Positions 11,788-22,422 of a stretch of DNA of 64,000 nucleotides are shown here, one piece after another (positions within the stretch are counted from its first letter, which is position 1; every line of letters starts with the position of its first letter). A program made the position numbers and the translations under genes. The DNA comes from Microbacterium sp. zg-Y625. Its GTDB lineage: Bacteria > Actinomycetota > Actinomycetes > Actinomycetales > Microbacteriaceae. Under the pieces are notes generated by a model. That model saw only the letters and a program-made list of their open reading frames with translations. It ran no database searches and was not told where the DNA came from. The DNA lies in contig NZ_CP126740.1 of assembly GCF_030246925.1 (NCBI RefSeq), forward strand, positions 1,426,001 through 1,490,000, read 5' to 3'.

Positions 11788-13869
11788 TCAGGCGTCGATG
11801 CGCTCGCGGGCGAGCCGGTCGCTCGAATCGACGATGAACTCACGGCGCGGGGCGACGTCGCTTCCCATGAGCAGCTCGAACACCGAGTTGGCGACGTCGG
11901 CATCCTGCAGGCGCACGCGGCGCAGGGTGCGCCCCGCCCGGTCCATCGTGGTGTTCGCGAGCTGATCGGCATCCATCTCGCCCAGACCCTTGTACCGCTG
12001 GATCGGTTCCTGCCAGCGCTTGCCCGCCTTGGTGAGCTTGGCCAACAGGGCGTGCAGCTCCGCCTCGCTGTAGGTGTAGATCGTCTCGTTCGGCTTCGAG
12101 CCGGGGTTGACCACGATGATGCGGTGAAGGGGCGGCACGGCCGCGTAGACGCGCCCCTCCTCGATCAGCGGGCGCATGTAGCGGAAGAAGAGCGTCAGCA
12201 GCAGCGTGCGGATGTGCGCGCCGTCGACGTCGGCGTCGCTCATCAGGATGATCTTGCCGTAGCGAGCCGAGGCGAGGTCGAACGAGCGCCCGGAGCCGGC
12301 ACCGATCACCTGGATGATCGCGGCACACTCGGCGTTGGAGAGCATGTCGCTCACCGATGCCTTCTGCACGTTGAGGATCTTGCCGCGGATCGGCAGCAGC
12401 GCCTGGTACTCGCTGTTTCGCGCGTGCTTGGCCGTGCCGAGGGCCGAGTCGCCCTCCACGATGAACAGCTCGGACTGCTCCACGTCGTTCGTACGGCAGT
12501 CGGCGAGCTTGGCGGGGAGGGAGGAGGATTCCAGGGCGTTCTTGCGCCGCTGCGTCTCTTTGTGGGTGCGCGCGGAGATGCGCGCCTTCATCTCGGAGAC
12601 GACCTTGTCGAGCACCAGCGCGGTCTGGGTCTTGTCGTCCCGCTTCGTGGAGGCGAACCGTGCCGTCAGTTCCCGCGTGACGACGTTCGCGACGATCTGG
12701 CGCACGGCCGGGGTGCCCAGTATCTCCTTCGTCTGGCCCTCGAACTGGGGCTCGGCCAGCCGCACGGTCAGTACGGTCGTGAGGCCCGCGAGGATGTCGT
12801 CCTTCTCGAGCTTGTCGTTGCCGACCTTGAGACGGCGGGCGTTCTGCTCGACCTGGGCGCGCAGCACCTTCATGAGGCCCTGTTCGAAGCCCTGCTGGTG
12901 CGTTCCGCCCTTGGGGGTCGCGATGATGTTCACGAAGGAGCGGGTCATCGTGTCGTAGCCCGTGCCCCAGCGCAGCGCGATGTCCACCACGCACTCCCGC
13001 TCGACGTCGGTCGGCACCATCGCGCCCGTCGGCTGCAGCACCGGCACGGTCTCGGTGAAGGTTCCGGTGCCGGTGAGCCGCCACACGTCGGTGACGGCCG
13101 CGTCGGGGGCGAGGAACTCGGCGAACTCCGAGATGCCGCCGTCGAACCGGTAGCTGGTCTCGACCGCCTCTTCGCCGCGCGCTGTGCCGCGCTCATCGCG
13201 GATGACGATCTCGAGGCCCGGCACGAGGAAGGCGGTCTGGCGGGCGCGCTGCACGAGCTCGTCGAGGTTGAAGGCGGCATCCTTCGTGAAGATCTGCCGA
13301 TCGGCCCAGTAGCGGATGCGTGTCCCGGTGACGCCCTTGCGGGTCTTGCCGACCACGCGCAGCTCGCTGGCGCGCTCGAAGGGGCTGAACGGGGCATCCG
13401 GCGTCGATCCGGCGAAGTTACCCGGTTCGCCGCGGTGGAACGACATCGCCCAGGTCTTGCCACCGCGGTCGACCTCGACGTCCAGCCGCTCGGACAGGGC
13501 GTTGACGACCGAGGCGCCGACGCCGTGAAGACCGCCGGATGCCGCGTACGAGCCGCCGCCGAACTTGCCGCCGGCGTGCAGCTTGGTGAACACGACCTCC
13601 ACGCCGGAGAGCCCGGTGCGGGGTTCGATGTCCACGGGGATGCCGCGGGCGCGGTCCCGCACCTCGACGCTGCCGTCGGAGTGCAGGACGATGTCGATGC
13701 GATCGCCGTGGCCGCCGAGGGCCTCGTCGACGGAGTTGTCGATGATCTCCCAGAGGCAGTGCATGAGGCCGCGGGAGTCGGTCGAGCCGATGTACATGCC
13801 CGGCCGTTTGCGTACGGCTTCGAGACCTTCCAGTACCTGGAGATGATGGGCGGAGTACTCGGAAGTCAC
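11788..13869 (-). CDS. parE: DNA topoisomerase IV subunit B
   Basis: 693-aa ATPase subunit of topoisomerase IV. It contains the GHKL ATP-binding motifs EIIDNSVDEALGGHGD and GLHGVGASVVNALS, the transducer domain, and the TOPRIM motifs VEGDSALGTAKHARNSE, PIRGKILNVQKA and SDADVDGAHIRTLLLT. The GTG at 13867-13869 (VTSEYSAHHLQVLEGL) is preferred: it matches the family N-terminus and has GAGG in front. The open frame extends 15 codons upstream to an ATG at 13914. Its partner parC lies 0.5 kb away on the other strand. Confidence 0.94.
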   Translation of the reverse strand: MTSEYSAHHLQVLEGLEAVRKRPGMYIGSTDSRGLMHCLWEIIDNSVDEALGGHGDRIDIVLHSDGSVEVRDRARGIPVDIEPRTGLSGVEVVFTKLHAGGKFGGGSYAASGGLHGVGASVVNALSERLDVEVDRGGKTWAMSFHRGEPGNFAGSTPDAPFSPFERASELRVVGKTRKGVTGTRIRYWADRQIFTKDAAFNLDELVQRARQTAFLVPGLEIVIRDERGTARGEEAVETSYRFDGGISEFAEFLAPDAAVTDVWRLTGTGTFTETVPVLQPTGAMVPTDVERECVVDIALRWGTGYDTMTRSFVNIIATPKGGTHQQGFEQGLMKVLRAQVEQNARRLKVGNDKLEKDDILAGLTTVLTVRLAEPQFEGQTKEILGTPAVRQIVANVVTRELTARFASTKRDDKTQTALVLDKVVSEMKARISARTHKETQRRKNALESSSLPAKLADCRTNDVEQSELFIVEGDSALGTAKHARNSEYQALLPIRGKILNVQKASVSDMLSNAECAAIIQVIGAGSGRSFDLASARYGKIILMSDADVDGAHIRTLLLTLFFRYMRPLIEEGRVYAAVPPLHRIIVVNPGSKPNETIYTYSEAELHALLAKLTKAGKRWQEPIQRYKGLGEMDADQLANTTMDRAGRTLRRVRLQDADVANSVFELLMGSDVAPRREFIVDSSDRLARERIDA

Positions 13870-14059
13870 AATCCTCAAGGGTATCGGGGGGAGCTGACAG
13901 CGAGCCCTCGACACACACAGGGCTCAGCAGACCGACACGCCCGGCCCGGTTGCGGGCGTACGCGCTGAGCGAAATGTCGTCGCATCGCGGCATGATCCAG
14001 GAGTCTGCGTGGTTGTATGTGAGGACCGACAGCAGCGCGACATCCCGAGGAGGCACGAG

Positions 14060-14284
14060 ATGAGCATGACCTCAACCCACAACGACCAGACCGCCGTCCT
14101 CGACTACCGCCTGACCGCGGCCGACCGGTGCGATTCCTGCGGAGCGCAGGCGTACATCGCCGCGGAGGTGAACGGCAGCGAACTGCTCTTCTGCGCTCAC
14201 CACGGGCGCAAGTACGAAGAGAAGCTCCGTGCCGTGGCCACGAGCTGGCACGACGAGACGGCGCGGCTGATCGAGTCCCACTGA
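14060..14284 (+). CDS. DUF7455-type small zinc-ribbon protein
   Basis: 74-aa protein: a short flexible N-terminus, then LTAADRCDSCGAQAY (Cys-x2-Cys), and LFCAHHGRKYEEKL (Cys-x-His-His) about 20 residues later, giving a compact Cys/His zinc-binding fold. The ATG at 14060 has AGGAGG 6 bases upstream. The gene is monocistronic, closed by a strong terminator at 14307. This small family is abundant next to sigma factor or topoisomerase genes in Actinobacteria. Its function is unknown. Confidence 0.85.
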   Translation: MSMTSTHNDQTAVLDYRLTAADRCDSCGAQAYIAAEVNGSELLFCAHHGRKYEEKLRAVATSWHDETARLIESH

Positions 14285-14306
14285 CCTACGGCCGTCACGG
14301 CCTGTT

Positions 14307-14343
14307 GCGGTGCCCCGCCTAGACTGGCGGGGCACCGCTTTTT
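14307..14343 (+). terminator. Rho-independent terminator
   Basis: A perfect 13-bp GC-rich stem (14307-14319 with 14326-14338) with a TAGACT loop, followed by TTTTT. It is a canonical intrinsic terminator 22 bases past the zinc-ribbon gene, and the next gene starts 19 bases later. Confidence 0.93.
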
Positions 14344-14362
14344 CGTCCGGGGAGGACTTTCC

Positions 14363-15388
14363 ATGGCCTCGCGTGGCCTCGCGCTCCAACACCGCTTCCG
14401 CGTTCTGCTCGAGCGTGCCCGCCGCATCGACGTCGCGTCGGTCACAGACCGGGCGCGCTTCACGGCGAAAGTGCACGGCAAGCGCTACCCCGTGGTCCTC
14501 GCCGACATGCTGTGGTCGGCTGCCCGCCACCGCGTCGGCTTCAACGACTACCTTGAGTTCGACTTCGCGATCCTCACGCGCGCCGAGCGCGCCACGTGGG
14601 TGACCAGTCCGCTCGCCCTGGAGCTCTCCAACCGGTACGACGACCCGACGCAGGTGCACCGCTTCCACAACAAGATCGATTTCAATCGCGACTTCGACCG
14701 GTTCCTCGGACGGGAGTGGCTCGAACTGACGTCTGGCAACGCGGCCGAGCTCGAAGCGTTCGCGCAGCGGCATCCGGTGCTCATCGCCAAGGTGCCGGTC
14801 AGCAAGTCCGGGCTCGGCGTGCGTCGGTACCTCGCCTCCGAGGTCGAGGACTGGGGACAGTTCCACCGCGACCTCATCTCCCGTGGCGAGGTGCTCATCG
14901 AGGAGAACATCGAGCAGCATCCCGACATCGCCGCAACATGCCCCGGCACCGTCAACACCACGCGCGTGACGACGTTCGTGAAGGATGACGGCACCGTCGA
15001 GATCATCAACATGGCGCAGAAGTTCGGGCGCGGGCAGGTGAGCGACCAGGGGTCGTTCGGTGGGTTCTACACGGTGCTCGATGAGAACGGCCACGCGCTG
15101 GGCAAGGGCTACGACGTGCACGGGAACCTGTACGAGACGCACCCCGAGACCGGCTACCGCATCGCCGACTTCCAGTTGCCGCTCATGGACCAGGTGCGGG
15201 AGCTCATCACCGACGTCGCGCTCGTGGTGCCGCAGGTGCGGTACGTGGGCTGGGACATCGTCGTCGGCCCGGAGCGGCCGCTGCTGGTGGAGGGCAACTG
15301 GGGCGCGGGTGTCTTCGAGAACAAGCCCACGGCGACGGGGATCCGTCACGGGCATCTCCCCCGCTACCGCGCCGCGATGGGCTTCTGA
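14363..15388 (+). CDS. Sugar-transfer-associated ATP-grasp protein
   Basis: 341-aa protein matching the ATPgrasp_ST family, ATP-dependent ligases usually found near polysaccharide or capsule genes. Supporting blocks: TSPLALELSNRYDDPTQVH (about residues 80-98), a nucleotide-binding strand LIAKVPVSKSGLGVRRY, LIEENIEQHPDIA, VNTTRVTTFV, and the C-terminal metal-binding region GWDIVVGPERPLLVEGNWGAG with acidic and Asn ligands. No signal peptide. No polysaccharide cluster adjoins it here, so the substrate cannot be inferred. The ATG lies 19 bases after a terminator, so its own promoter must overlap the upstream gene. Confidence 0.85.
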   Translation: MASRGLALQHRFRVLLERARRIDVASVTDRARFTAKVHGKRYPVVLADMLWSAARHRVGFNDYLEFDFAILTRAERATWVTSPLALELSNRYDDPTQVHRFHNKIDFNRDFDRFLGREWLELTSGNAAELEAFAQRHPVLIAKVPVSKSGLGVRRYLASEVEDWGQFHRDLISRGEVLIEENIEQHPDIAATCPGTVNTTRVTTFVKDDGTVEIINMAQKFGRGQVSDQGSFGGFYTVLDENGHALGKGYDVHGNLYETHPETGYRIADFQLPLMDQVRELITDVALVVPQVRYVGWDIVVGPERPLLVEGNWGAGVFENKPTATGIRHGHLPRYRAAMGF

Positions 15389-15393
15389 CCCGC

Positions 15394-15453
15394 TGCCGAG
15401 TGAGTATTCGCGGTGCCGAGTGAGTATTCGCGGTGCCGAGTGAGTATTCGCGG
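15394..15453 (+). repeat. Three tandem 20-bp repeats (GAGTGAGTATTC type)
   Basis: Three exact head-to-tail copies of TGCCGAGTGAGTATTCGCGG begin 5 bases after the ATP-grasp stop codon. The inner GAGTGAGTATTC reappears in inverted orientation five times at 16063-16189. There are no spacers, so this is not a CRISPR array. Confidence 0.95.
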
Positions 15454-15470
15454 TGTCTGAGCCCTGCCTG

Positions 15471-15914
15471 TCACGGCGTTGAGCTGGCATCCTGCCGTCG
15501 ACCCTCGAAAACCAGCGTGCCCCCGGGACATAGCGCGGCGCGGGCTGTTCGCAGCGTTGCGAGCCATTCGGCGTCGCTCAGGAAGACTTGAGCGACGTTC
15601 GCGGTCATCGTCGCCGCGTCTACCTGCAACGGGGGCAGATCGTCGACGGTTCCGTCAACCCACGTCACAGCATCCGCGCCCGGCTTCCCGCGTGCGATCG
15701 CGACTTAAGCAGCCGCCGGGTCAACCCCGATCACCCGTACGCCGCGGGTGGCCAACAATACGGCGAATGTCCCGGTGCCGCATCCGATGTCGGCACGCTC
15801 TCAGCGCCGAGTTCACTTATCACGACGCGCTTACTCTTCGAGGTCGCTTCAGTCGGGGTCCAGCGGATCGTAGACCGCTGCCACTCTCGTATGGTCGAAG
15901 ATCGCATCAGGCAC
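15471..15914 (-). pseudogene. Decayed class I SAM-dependent methyltransferase
   Basis: Reading across frames on the minus strand gives a recognisable methyltransferase: VPDAIFDHTRVAAVYDPLDPD from a GTG at 15914, then SAM motif I DIGCGTGTFAVLLA, then VRVIGVDPAAA, and a C-terminal part DAVTWVDGTVDDLPP...TLVFEGRR ending at 15471. It is broken by an in-frame stop after DPLDPD, a frameshift just before motif I (VISELGAESV to ADIGCGTG), and an in-frame TAA at 15705-15707 after DPAAA. Several independent lesions mean it is not a sequencing artefact. It is flanked on both sides by the GAATACTCACTC repeats. The original substrate is unknown. Confidence 0.85.
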
Positions 15915-16062
15915 CGCACCATGCTCTCGCGGTGCCCGCGAAGGCCAGCAGATGCTGCAGTGCGGGGCGGCCGCAAGTCAGAGGCGGGCGTCGAATGGAT
16001 GCCGTCGGCGACGCGTCCACCTTGCGACCGACCCAAGTGAGCATCCGCCATGACGGAGGGGT

Positions 16063-16189
16063 CGAATACTCACTCGACGCGACGAATACTCACTCGACGC
16101 GACGAATACTCACTCGGCCGACGCAAACGACCCCGCGAGCGCTCACTCGCGGGGTCGAATACTCACTCGATGTGCCGAATACTCACTCG
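16063..16189 (-). repeat. Five inverted-orientation copies of the GAATACTCACTC repeat
   Basis: CGAATACTCACTCG occurs at 16063-16076, 16083-16096 and 16103-16116 (exact 20-bp period) and again at 16156-16169 and 16176-16189. A hairpin at 16131-16154 separates the two groups. They are the reverse complement of the repeats at 15394-15453, so the methyltransferase pseudogene lies between inverted clusters. Confidence 0.95.
16131..16154 (-). terminator. Hairpin downstream of the cofE-like gene
   Basis: A perfect 9-bp stem CCCCGCGAG / CTCGCGGGG with a 6-base loop, read on the minus strand 43 bases past the cofE-like stop and followed by TCGTTTGCG. It is a plausible weak terminator. It contains a partial copy of the surrounding repeat (CTCACTCG). 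Confidence 0.5.
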
Positions 16190-16197
16190 GCAGCGCG

Positions 16198-16910
16198 TCA
16201 GGAGGGGCGGACGATGCCGAGCGGCGTGGACTGGTGGCCCTGGCCCAGCGGGTTGTCGCGGAGAATCCGCACGAGCCGCGCCTCCCCGGCCTTGTCCATC
16301 GTCGACCCGAGGATGTTGCCGCCGATGTCGTTGATATCGACCACGGCGACGTCGAATCCGCCGCCGAGAAGCTGCTGCAGATGTGCCGCAACCTCGCGCG
16401 GTCGCTCGGGACCGAGCACGACGGCCTTGTTGTACGGCGGGATCGTGCCGCTCGTCGGGCCGTCGATCGCGCGCGCCTTGTCACCGGCGATGCGGTAGAA
16501 GTCGCCCTTGCGCCCGAACGCCTTCGTGACCGCGGCGACCGCGGCGGCGAACAGGATGCGCGGCGTGCCGCATTCGCGCAGCGCCATCTCCATCGTCTCG
16601 GGCATGCCGAGGCCGATCCCGTACGAGGTCTTGGTGACGTACTTCGACAGGAACGTCGCGAGCTTGCGCGGCTGCACGGAGTCGATCGGGTACGACCGGC
16701 CCTGCGTGATGGCGACGATCTTCTCGGTCACGAACAACAGGTCGCCCGGCTGCACGACGTCCGCTGCGTACTCGCGGATGAAGGCATCGAGGTCGTCCGC
16801 GGGCATCACGACGCGCGTGCGGATCGGAATCCGCTCGAACGTGGCGCCGTCCACCGTCACGGTCAGGGCCTTGCCGTCGTTGGGAACGGCCGACATCGGA
16901 ATCTCGCTCA

Positions 16911-16914
<4 letters not shown>
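16198..16914 (-). CDS. CofE-like coenzyme F420:L-glutamate ligase family protein
   Basis: 238-aa protein resembling the F420-0:gamma-glutamyl ligase (CofE) fold. CofE adds glutamate to the F420 side chain using GTP. Visible blocks: [71 protein letters not shown] (as [15 protein letters not shown]) and a C-terminal [14 protein letters not shown]. No other F420 biosynthesis gene is in the window, and stand-alone homologues occur in organisms not known to make F420, so the substrate may differ. Its ATG overlaps the sigA stop by 4 bases, so it is co-transcribed with the primary sigma factor. Confidence 0.78.
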
Positions 16915-18296
<1,382 letters not shown>

Positions 18297-18497
18297 GGTT
18301 CGCCTTTCACCGACGAACGATCGTCGGTTGGTTCTCGGACACTAGTAAGACCCTTGTCAAGTCCATCGAGCCTCCGCGGGCGGAGCCACGACCAGTCGAC
18401 AACGGGTCAGATTGTCTATTCTCTCATACGTTGCGCGCGCACCCCGACGGGCCGCACCTGAAATAACGCTGAGTGTCCGTTCGGCATTCCCCGGTTC

Positions 18498-19433
18498 TCA
18501 GCCCAGTCCGCCGCCGCCCCGCTTGTCGTCGTCCCCTCGGGGCCGGCTCGCCAGGAAGCGTTCCAGCTCGGCGGCGAGCTCATCCGCGCTCGGGAGGTCG
18601 CCGGTGTGGATGATGGGCTGGCCGAGGTTCGACCCCGCCATATACGAGTCGTAGCGCTCCTCGAGCCCCTGCAGCATCCGGCTCAGCTCATCGCTGCCCG
18701 AGACCTGCTCGGTGACCTTCTCGACGAACTCGCGGTTGTCCTCGCGCAGCTCGTCGCCGTCGAACACGAGCCCGGTCGCGACGGTCAGGCTGTCGAGCGC
18801 CGCCAGCGCCGCGGCGGGATACTCGGTGTCGGCCAGGTAATGCGGCACGAGCAGCACGAAGCCCGCCACGCGGGTGCCCGACTGCGCGAATCGGTACTCC
18901 AGCAGGTGCCCGACGGTGGCGGGAACCTGGGTGTGGGGCTGCCACACCGAATGCGCCTCGGTCAGCTCGGCGCGGGTGCCGCTGACGGTCGTGCCGATCG
19001 GGCGGGTGTGCGGCACGGGCATCGGGATGGAGTGCACCCAGGTGACAGTCGAGACCTCGAGACCTTCGGCGAGGCCCAGCACGGTCTCGGAGAAGGCTTC
19101 CCACCCGAAGTCCGGCTCGTAGCCGGAGAGCAGGACGAACGGCTGACCCACGGCATCGTGTGCCAGGGCGAGCTCGAGCCGCTGCGGGCGGTAGTCGGTG
19201 AGGTGGTCGGCCTGGAACGACACGATCGGCCGGCGCGCCCGGTAGTCCAGCAGCGCGTCGTTCGAGAACGTGATGACCGGCGACGGCTCGAGGTCATCGC
19301 GGAACTGCTGGATGACGCGCGCCACGGCTCCCCCGGCATCGGTGAAACCGGTGAGCGCGATGATCATGGGGAGCCCGGCGGGGACCGGCGGCGCGGATGC
19401 GACGCGCTCATAGAGGGGTCCGGGAAACGGCAT
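18498..19433 (-). CDS. PAC2 family protein
   Basis: 311-aa soluble protein of the PAC2 family, named after the proteasome assembly chaperone 2 and common in Actinobacteria. Characteristic parts: LIIALTGFTDAGGAV near the N-terminus (as MIIALTGFTDAGGAV), ITFSNDALLDYRARRP, VLLSGYEPDFGWEAF and VLLVPHYLADTEYPAAALAAL. The C-terminal tail is Asp/Gly-rich. The bacterial function is unproven. It is divergent from pepA with 83 bases between starts. Confidence 0.9.
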   Translation of the reverse strand: MPFPGPLYERVASAPPVPAGLPMIIALTGFTDAGGAVARVIQQFRDDLEPSPVITFSNDALLDYRARRPIVSFQADHLTDYRPQRLELALAHDAVGQPFVLLSGYEPDFGWEAFSETVLGLAEGLEVSTVTWVHSIPMPVPHTRPIGTTVSGTRAELTEAHSVWQPHTQVPATVGHLLEYRFAQSGTRVAGFVLLVPHYLADTEYPAAALAALDSLTVATGLVFDGDELREDNREFVEKVTEQVSGSDELSRMLQGLEERYDSYMAGSNLGQPIIHTGDLPSADELAAELERFLASRPRGDDDKRGGGGLG

Positions 19434-19516
19434 GCCCCAACTTTACGAGGCGTGCGCGCCCACGCGGCCGTCGTGACTCCCGCTGACAGCGAACATGCCG
19501 ACCCTAGGATGGGGCA

Positions 19517-20989
19517 ATGCCGTTTCCTGAGCTCGCACACAGCACCGTTCCGCTGACCGAGGCGCAGGCAGATGCCCTCGTCCTGGCCCTTCCCCCGCTG
19601 GATGCCGCCGGCGATGCGTTGGACGCATGGCCCGGTCTGGCATCCGCCCTCACGGCCCTCGCCTTCACCGGCGCCCCGGGCGCGCAGCAGCGGGTGTTCC
19701 TCCCGGCGATCTCCTCTCTTCCGCTGATCATCGTCGGCACGGGCGACGCGCCGGATGCCGCAGCCGTGCGCGACGCCGTCGGATCGGTGCTGCGCACCAC
19801 CACCGGATTCGAGTCGCTCGCCGTCGCCGCGCCGCTCGCGGCACCGGAGCTGTGGCGGGCGGCCGCCGAGGGCGCGGTGCTCGGTGGCTACCGGTTCGAT
19901 GACTACAAGAGCGATGGCGGCAAACGGCGCGCGACGCGCGTGATCGTGCACACCCCGCAGGAGCTGACCGAAGCCGACCTCGCCGAGGTGACCGCCGTCG
20001 GCGACGCCGCCGCGCTCGTGAAGGACCTCGTGAACACCCCGGCGGAGTGGCAGTCCCCCGCGCAGCTCGCGGACAGCGCGGTGCAGTCGGTGGCCGAACT
20101 GCCCGTCACCGTCACCGTGCTCGACGAGAAGCAGCTGCAGGAGCAGGGCTTCGGCGGCATCCTCGGTGTCGGCCAGGGGTCCGCGCGGCCCCCGCGCCTC
20201 GTGCGGTTGGACTACGCCCCCGAGGGCGCGGAGCGTCACGTCGCGCTGGTGGGCAAGGGCATCACCTTCGACAGCGGCGGGCTGTCGCTGAAGCCTGCCG
20301 TCAGCATGGTCGGGATGAAGTACGACATGTGCGGTGCGGCCGTCGTGCTGGCCGTCGTTCGCGCCGCGGCTGCGCTGCAGCTGCCCGTGCGGGTGTCCGG
20401 ATGGCTGTGCATCGCCGACAACATGCCCTCGGGGCACGCGACGCGCCCGGGCGATGTGCTGCGCATGCTCGACGGCACCACGGTGGAGGTGCTCAACACC
20501 GACGCCGAAGGCCGACTGGTGATGGCGGACGGTCTGGTGGCGGCCAGCCGCGAGCGCCCCGACGTGCTCGTGGACGTGGCGACGCTCACCGGCGCCGTCA
20601 TCGTCGCCCTCGGCACGCGCCACACCGGTGTGATGGGTGAGGATGCCGCGGTGCAGGCGTTCCTCGAGGCCGCCGGCCGTGCCGGTGAGGATGCCTGGGC
20701 CCTGCCACTGCCCACGCATATGGAGGAGGAGCTCGACTCCCCCATCGCCGACATGCAGAACTCCAAGATCGGCGACTCCGCCGGCGGCACGATGTTCGCG
20801 GGGCTGTTCCTGCAGCGGTTCGTCGGCCGAATCTCGGACGCACCCGACGCCGAGCGCATCCCCTGGGTGCACCTGGACATCGCCGGCTCGGGATGGAACA
20901 AGGGAGCCGGCTTCGGCGCGACGGACAAGGGACCCACCGCGGCCGCGGTGCGCAGCCTCATCGAGTTCGTCGCCGCAGGAGGCCACTGA
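19517..20989 (+). CDS. pepA: Leucyl aminopeptidase (M17 family)
   Basis: 490-aa cytosolic zinc/manganese aminopeptidase that removes N-terminal residues from peptides. The C-terminal catalytic domain shows VGKGITFDSGGLSLKP (metal and catalytic Lys), KYDMCGAAVVLA, and the signature NTDAEGRLVMADGL. The N-terminal domain (residues 1-165) is divergent, as usual. It is the first gene of a pepA-lpd-sucB cluster, and its TGA shares a base with the lpd ATG, implying coupled translation. Confidence 0.95.
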   Translation: MPFPELAHSTVPLTEAQADALVLALPPLDAAGDALDAWPGLASALTALAFTGAPGAQQRVFLPAISSLPLIIVGTGDAPDAAAVRDAVGSVLRTTTGFESLAVAAPLAAPELWRAAAEGAVLGGYRFDDYKSDGGKRRATRVIVHTPQELTEADLAEVTAVGDAAALVKDLVNTPAEWQSPAQLADSAVQSVAELPVTVTVLDEKQLQEQGFGGILGVGQGSARPPRLVRLDYAPEGAERHVALVGKGITFDSGGLSLKPAVSMVGMKYDMCGAAVVLAVVRAAAALQLPVRVSGWLCIADNMPSGHATRPGDVLRMLDGTTVEVLNTDAEGRLVMADGLVAASRERPDVLVDVATLTGAVIVALGTRHTGVMGEDAAVQAFLEAAGRAGEDAWALPLPTHMEEELDSPIADMQNSKIGDSAGGTMFAGLFLQRFVGRISDAPDAERIPWVHLDIAGSGWNKGAGFGATDKGPTAAAVRSLIEFVAAGGH

Positions 20990-22359
20990 TGGCCGAGCAC
21001 ACCTCGGACGTCGTGGTCCTCGGCGGCGGCAGCGGCGGATACGCCGCGGCCCTGCGCGCGGCGGAGCTCGGCAAGAGCGTCGTGCTGATCGAGAAGGACA
21101 AGCTCGGCGGCACGTGCCTGCATCGGGGATGTGTTCCCACGAAGGCGCTGCTGCACGCCGGCGAAGTGGCGGACTCGGCCCGTCACGCCGCGACGGTGGG
21201 TGTGCGCGCCGCGCTCGAGGGGGTCGACATCGCCGGAGTCCGCAGCTACCGGGAAGCGATCGTCGCCAAGAAGTTCGCGGGCCTGCAGGGGCTCGTCGCC
21301 GCCCGCGGCATCACGGTGGTCTCCGGCGCGGGGCGGCTGACCCCCGACCGCGCCGTGCAGGTGGGCGATGACCTCTACCGCGGCGGTGACGTGGTGCTCG
21401 CGACCGGTTCCTACAGCCGCACCCTCCCGGGCCTCGAGATCGGCGGCCGCGTCCTCACCAGCGAGCAGGCACTGGAGCTCGACGAGATCCCGGCCCACGT
21501 GGTGATCCTCGGCGGCGGCGTCATCGGCGTCGAGTTCGCCAGCGTCTGGCGCTCCTTCGGCGCCGAGGTCACGATCGTCGAGGCGCTGGATCACCTCGTG
21601 CCCACGGAGGACGTCGCACTGAGCAAGGCACTCGAGCGTGCGTTCCGCAAGCGCGGCATCGCGTCGCGCCTGGGCGTGCGGTTCGCCGGCGTGACGCAGA
21701 CGCCCGACGGCGTGACGGTTCGACTCGAGGACGGCACCGAACTCCACGCGGACTACCTGCTCGTGGCCGTCGGCCGCGGCCCGGCCACCGACGGACTGGG
21801 GTTCGAGGATGCCGGTGTGGCGCTCGACCGCGGATTCGTCGTGGTCGACGACCAGCTGCGTACGGGCGTTGCGGGTGTCTGGGCCGTCGGCGACATCGTC
21901 GCGGGCCTGCAGCTGGCGCACCGCGGCTTCCAGCAGGGCATCGCGGTCGCCGAGCGCATCGCCGGCCTCAGCCCCGTGATCGTCCCCGACTCCCAGGTCC
22001 CGCGCGTCGCTTACAGCAGCCCCGAGGTGGCATCCGTCGGTCTCAGCGAAGCCGCCGCCCGAGAGGCGCACGGCGACGCGGTGGTCACCTACGAGTACAA
22101 CCTGGCCGGCAACGCCCGCAGCGAGATACTCGGCACCGCCGGCATCGTGAAGGTCGTCCGCCTGGCGGACGGGCCGGTCATCGGCGTGCATCTGGCCGGC
22201 GACCGGGTCGGCGAGCTCATCACGGAGGGGCAACTCGCCGTGGGATGGGAAGCCCACCCCGAGGACATCGCCCCCTATGTACATGCCCATCCCACCCAGA
22301 GTGAGGCGCTCGGCGAGGCCTTCCTGGCGCTCGCAGGCAAGCCGCTGCACGCCCGCTGA
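20989..22359 (+). CDS. lpdA: Dihydrolipoyl dehydrogenase (E3)
   Basis: 456-aa FAD-dependent pyridine-nucleotide disulfide oxidoreductase that reoxidises dihydrolipoamide in the 2-oxoacid dehydrogenase complexes. It has the FAD-binding VVVLGGGSGGYAAALRAAELG, the redox-active disulfide GGTCLHRGCVPTKAL (residues about 41-55), the NAD-binding VVILGGGVIGVEFASVW, and the C-terminal catalytic HPTQSEALGE. The ATG was set at 20989, overlapping the pepA stop. The sucB gene follows after 63 bases, so E3 and E2 are encoded together. Confidence 0.95.
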   Translation: MAEHTSDVVVLGGGSGGYAAALRAAELGKSVVLIEKDKLGGTCLHRGCVPTKALLHAGEVADSARHAATVGVRAALEGVDIAGVRSYREAIVAKKFAGLQGLVAARGITVVSGAGRLTPDRAVQVGDDLYRGGDVVLATGSYSRTLPGLEIGGRVLTSEQALELDEIPAHVVILGGGVIGVEFASVWRSFGAEVTIVEALDHLVPTEDVALSKALERAFRKRGIASRLGVRFAGVTQTPDGVTVRLEDGTELHADYLLVAVGRGPATDGLGFEDAGVALDRGFVVVDDQLRTGVAGVWAVGDIVAGLQLAHRGFQQGIAVAERIAGLSPVIVPDSQVPRVAYSSPEVASVGLSEAAAREAHGDAVVTYEYNLAGNARSEILGTAGIVKVVRLADGPVIGVHLAGDRVGELITEGQLAVGWEAHPEDIAPYVHAHPTQSEALGEAFLALAGKPLHAR

Positions 22360-22422
22360 CGCGCCGGAGCCCCCAGGCAACTAAGCTGGTTGAGAATTCG
22401 CCATCAGAAGGAGACAAAGCTC

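Noticed and set aside
11344..13968. A long plus-strand open frame opposite parE
   Set aside because: Same reason: it is antisense to a clear topoisomerase gene and its sequence is Arg/Gly/Val-rich with no domain.
15394..15453. Possible CRISPR array
   Set aside because: The 20-bp units abut directly with no spacers, no cas gene is nearby, and the inverse copies at 16.1 kb do not fit an array.
18310..18327. Inverted repeat in the sigA leader as a riboswitch or operator
   Set aside because: The arms are only 7 bp with a 4-base loop. It is noted with the gene but is too weak to call a regulatory element.
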